In this document: piece by piece, positions 61,201-64,000 of the stretch
How positions within the stretch are numbered: the first letter of the stretch is position 1
Layout: each line of letters begins with the position of its first letter
Assembly: GCA_947846985.1 (NCBI GenBank)
Contig: CANTUZ010000001.1
Coordinates: 184,038,455 to 184,102,454 of the forward strand
Origin: Fratercula arctica
Taxonomy: Eukaryota; Chordata; Aves; Charadriiformes; Alcidae
Direction of reading: 5' to 3'
Length of the DNA stretch: 64,000 nt
The notes under the pieces: model-generated
Told to the model about the DNA's origin: nothing
Database searches by the model: none
What the model saw: only the letters and a program-made list of their open reading frames with translations
Program-made: the position numbers and the translations under genes

Positions 61201-63129
61201 ACTATGCAATCGAGAATTAAACGATATACTTTCACATGGAAAAAATCCCAACAAGTAATTCTGCAACAAAGAATTGTGAACTTTCCTTTCTGAGCACTCT
61301 GAGCAGCTAAAGTAGGAATTATAGTTTATACTCTAGGCTTTGACAGTAGAATATTTCATATTTAATTTCCTGAAACATGTACTCCTGCTCTTGGCTGCTT
61401 AGACCGACAACAAAATGAAGTACAAAGACCTTGGATATAATATACTGCTCCCACAGTCCTGTAGTGGTCTCTGCAGGCTCCAGGTAAGTGCCCAAACCTG
61501 CCAGGATATCAGCTATACCACGATTAATTTATTCCATATTGCTCCCTTTAATGATCTTTCAGCAGTACCAAACTGATTTCATTTCTACAGCTACTGTTCT
61601 TCCCTATCTCGTCTTCGTTCCCCCTCTCAGCTTGAATTAAACAACAGAGATGAGAGATTTATTTTTGATAGCTCATTGTTATAAAGGAGATAGCTCTGTG
61701 GCATTGTATAATATAAAAATCTTCATTACACAGATGTGTTTGAGTGCATTCTTCTCGAAAGAAAGCCATGTAGTTGAATTAACTCTTAGGATACTCAAAA
61801 CAGAAAGCATCGCTTTGATTGTGGTACAGCTCAATAAGTACTGCTGAACTGCAACAGGGAGGGAAAAGTTGCCACCACTTTCAAAAAGGTAGCAGACTAT
61901 AAGCTTGCTTCCCATAGTCATCCCGACATGCTGTAATAAAACTCAGCAATCCCGGTTCTGATTTATATTTGAGTGACCACACAGTTTTAGAAAGATATTT
62001 CAATATGCAATCACTGGACCGCACGTTGAATTCACATTGAGAATGCTTGTGTATTGTGTCCTACAGAGCTTTTGACTCAGAGGTGCCAGAAACTCACCAC
62101 TTGACCATTAAAGCTGCTGGATCTTTTCTGATGCCATCTTCAAAGAAAGATAAAGTGCTTTTGGAAGGCTGTAGGGAGTAATTGCTTTTTGGCATATTAG
62201 ATGGATTGAGAGAGCTAGGGAGTTGTATTTTTCTGGAGATAATTTTATGATTTAGTTGTGTGTATACATCCAAACTCTAATTAATATTCTAATTCTGTAC
62301 AATCAATAAGGAAAGTACCCTGTGTGCATTCTGCTCATTACACTGAATCACTAATAGCTTTGGGCTAACTTGCACCCAGCAGAGCAGAGATACTCACAAG
62401 GATGGGAGAACTCCAGGAAGCGAGAGCCAGGAACAGGTGTAACTAAAATTCCTGCTTTGTCCCAGCTGAATAGATTGCTGTGAAGAGTGGCATTGAACGG
62501 ACAGCAAAAGGTGGGAAATGGCTTATTCCTTTTCAAATTGAGCAAAAGAGGTGGAAAACCACACTGCATTCTCACTGCTGAAACAATAGTCCCAATCCCC
62601 CATTTTGGTCTACAGGAGGCATCGTACATATGCTCTGCCCCAGGTGCTCCTGGTGGGATAGTGTGGTCATGTCATGTTTCCTATCCTAAAAGGTACTTCA
62701 GGACTCCCATAAAATCCTTCAACTGGTTTTAATTGGAGTAAAAACATCCTAAGCACTTGTCTCTTTTATTAAAATTATTTGTATTATCCCAGTGTCCAGA
62801 AGCTCATTCAAGGTGTTATGTAAGTCATGGATATAAGGTTATAATGGCAGATCGTATTCTAGCTTGCAATTGAAATGCAACACAGGATTCAGATGATGTG
62901 GATAGATGGGTGTGGGATGAAACAAAGAGCTGATACCAGCCAGGCTGTTGTCCATTTTTATTTCTAAATAGTATAGTAAGAGAAAGTTTAAGGAGAATTT
63001 GAGAAAAACAATGAAGCATCTTCATGGATAGCTTTCCACATGTGAAGAGAAACATGTAAAATCCCAGAAGTATCTGTTCCAAAATGTAATAAAACTGTCA
63101 GATGAGGGGGCAAGACAATGTTATTTCAA
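55211..63129. other. 7.9-kb non-coding stretch
   Basis: No gene is called. GC-richer blocks lie at about 58,700-58,910 and 59,230-59,460, with several overlapping short frames typical of GC-rich random sequence. The longest unexplained frame in the window (162 codons, minus) is at 59,786-60,274 and is discussed as a finding. A T-rich run lies at about 60,710-60,735. No repeat family is recognised. Confidence 0.5.
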
Positions 63130-63950
63130 ACTAGAGTTGATAGGGTGAGTGTACAGCCAAAAGGGCTTTGACAGTGAAGATTATCAGCTTGTATTTGACA
63201 TGAAGAAGGGGCAGCTAATAGCAGGACTCAAAGGAAGAGCTGGCTTTATTAATCATCTTTGGAGCAGCATTGCTCCACACACTGTTAAGAGAATATGTGC
63301 TGTATGACAAGGTGGGTGGCTGCGTAGAAAAGTCTGATCTTAGAGATGAAAGAATGTGTAAGGTTTATAGTCTGAAAGCTAGAACTGTCAGTGAAGCCTG
63401 AGTCAAAGACTATAGACCTGACTGACAGGCAGAAGGACAGTCTTGTGCAACAGATCTGAAAAATTAAGATAGCAAAACTGAAGGAGGAGAAAATCTGGAC
63501 TCAGAATTTCTGACACAGATATTTCCTAATACAGGAGTAGTGTCAAAGGTGAGCCACATCTAACACTACCAAAAGAAATACTGTAGTAGGAAAGAAAAGG
63601 AAAAGAGTCAAGTGGGAGACTTAAAGCACAAAGGGAATCAACAATGCCATCAGAGAAAGAGAGGAGAGGAGAAAAGAGGAGAGTAGAGGTGGAAAATTTG
63701 AGGTCAGGAAACATAACATGGCAAGGCATGAAGGAAGGACTGATATCACAGTAGGAGAGTTGAAGTCATCAACAAAAAACCCAAAACGGTGCTTGGAGAA
63801 GACCAAGGGAACAACTCTTTGTGGTTAATTAGAGACATCCAGGCTGAAAGATGAGATTAGACTGAGAGAAATGGAGTTACGGGCTGAAATGGTTTATTGA
63901 CTGAACTCACCATGGGTAGTACTGAAGGAAGACTTTGATTCCTACCCCAA
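63130..63950 (-). mobile_element. probable ancient L2-type LINE fragment, antisense
   Basis: The purine-rich plus strand follows the block order I remember for an antisense ancient LINE ORF. The blocks are CAGCTTGTATTTGACATGAAG with GGACTCAAAGGAAGAG (63,187-63,240), GCAGCATTGCTC (about 63,265), TGATCTTAGAGATG (about 63,336), GAAGCCTGAGTCAAAGAC with CTGACTGACAGGCAG (about 63,393-63,433), and ATTAGAGACATCCAGG (about 63,828-63,843). All frames are broken. The family name is tentative. Confidence 0.4.
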
Positions 63951-64000
63951 GGATGATTTAAATTTTTTTTTAGCCAAAATTGATTTAAGTATAAAATGCA

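Overview
The window is bird nuclear DNA. It is AT-rich with long intergenic or intronic stretches, and the only clear coding capacity belongs to CR1 LINE retrotransposons. Some CR1 copies carry the typical avian 3' end of direct TTCTATGA-type octamers. A solo LTR of a type common in bird genomes (beginning TGTGGTGGGTTGACC) also supports a bird. The low GC content suggests a macrochromosome gene desert or a large intron. I found no host protein-coding exon, tRNA, rRNA or CRISPR that I can defend. The many short open frames in the AT-rich sequence look random.

Layout. 0-5.5 kb: unannotated AT-rich DNA, with one short coding-like remnant near 4.8 kb. 5.5-5.9 kb: old CR1 3' end (+). 8.6, 12.7 and 14.0 kb: probable MIR-type SINE relics. 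10.18-11.08 kb: young, 5'-truncated CR1 (+). 11-29 kb: desert with small tandem repeats. 29.06-29.81 kb: very old CR1/L3-type LINE remnant (+). 34.99-35.52 kb: solo LTR. 36-36.6 kb: possible conserved regulatory DNA with a PBX/PREP-type site. 37.6-38.25 kb: old dispersed repeat (-). 39-55 kb: a CR1 cluster of six insertions, ending in a full-length CR1 (-) at 50.66 to about 55.2 kb. 55.2-63.1 kb: desert. 63.1-63.95 kb: probable ancient antisense L2-type LINE fragment.

The centrepiece is the CR1 on the minus strand. It has a GC-rich 5' region, an intact ORF1 (374 aa: a CxxC pair, a coiled coil and an SGNH/esterase-like domain) and an intact ORF2 (971 aa: AP endonuclease plus reverse transcriptase with all key motifs). 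It ends in a short 3' UTR with octamer repeats. Its 3' 0.9 kb is about 99% identical to the truncated copy at 10 kb, so this subfamily moved recently. Two points deserve attention. The ORF1 esterase domain keeps the GDS serine but appears to have lost the Asn and the Asp/His catalytic positions. ORF2 has no AUG before its endonuclease domain and lies in the -1 phase to ORF1. I see no evidence for an entirely new system beyond these element-level oddities. Old-repeat assignments rest on my memory of family consensus patterns, not on a search.
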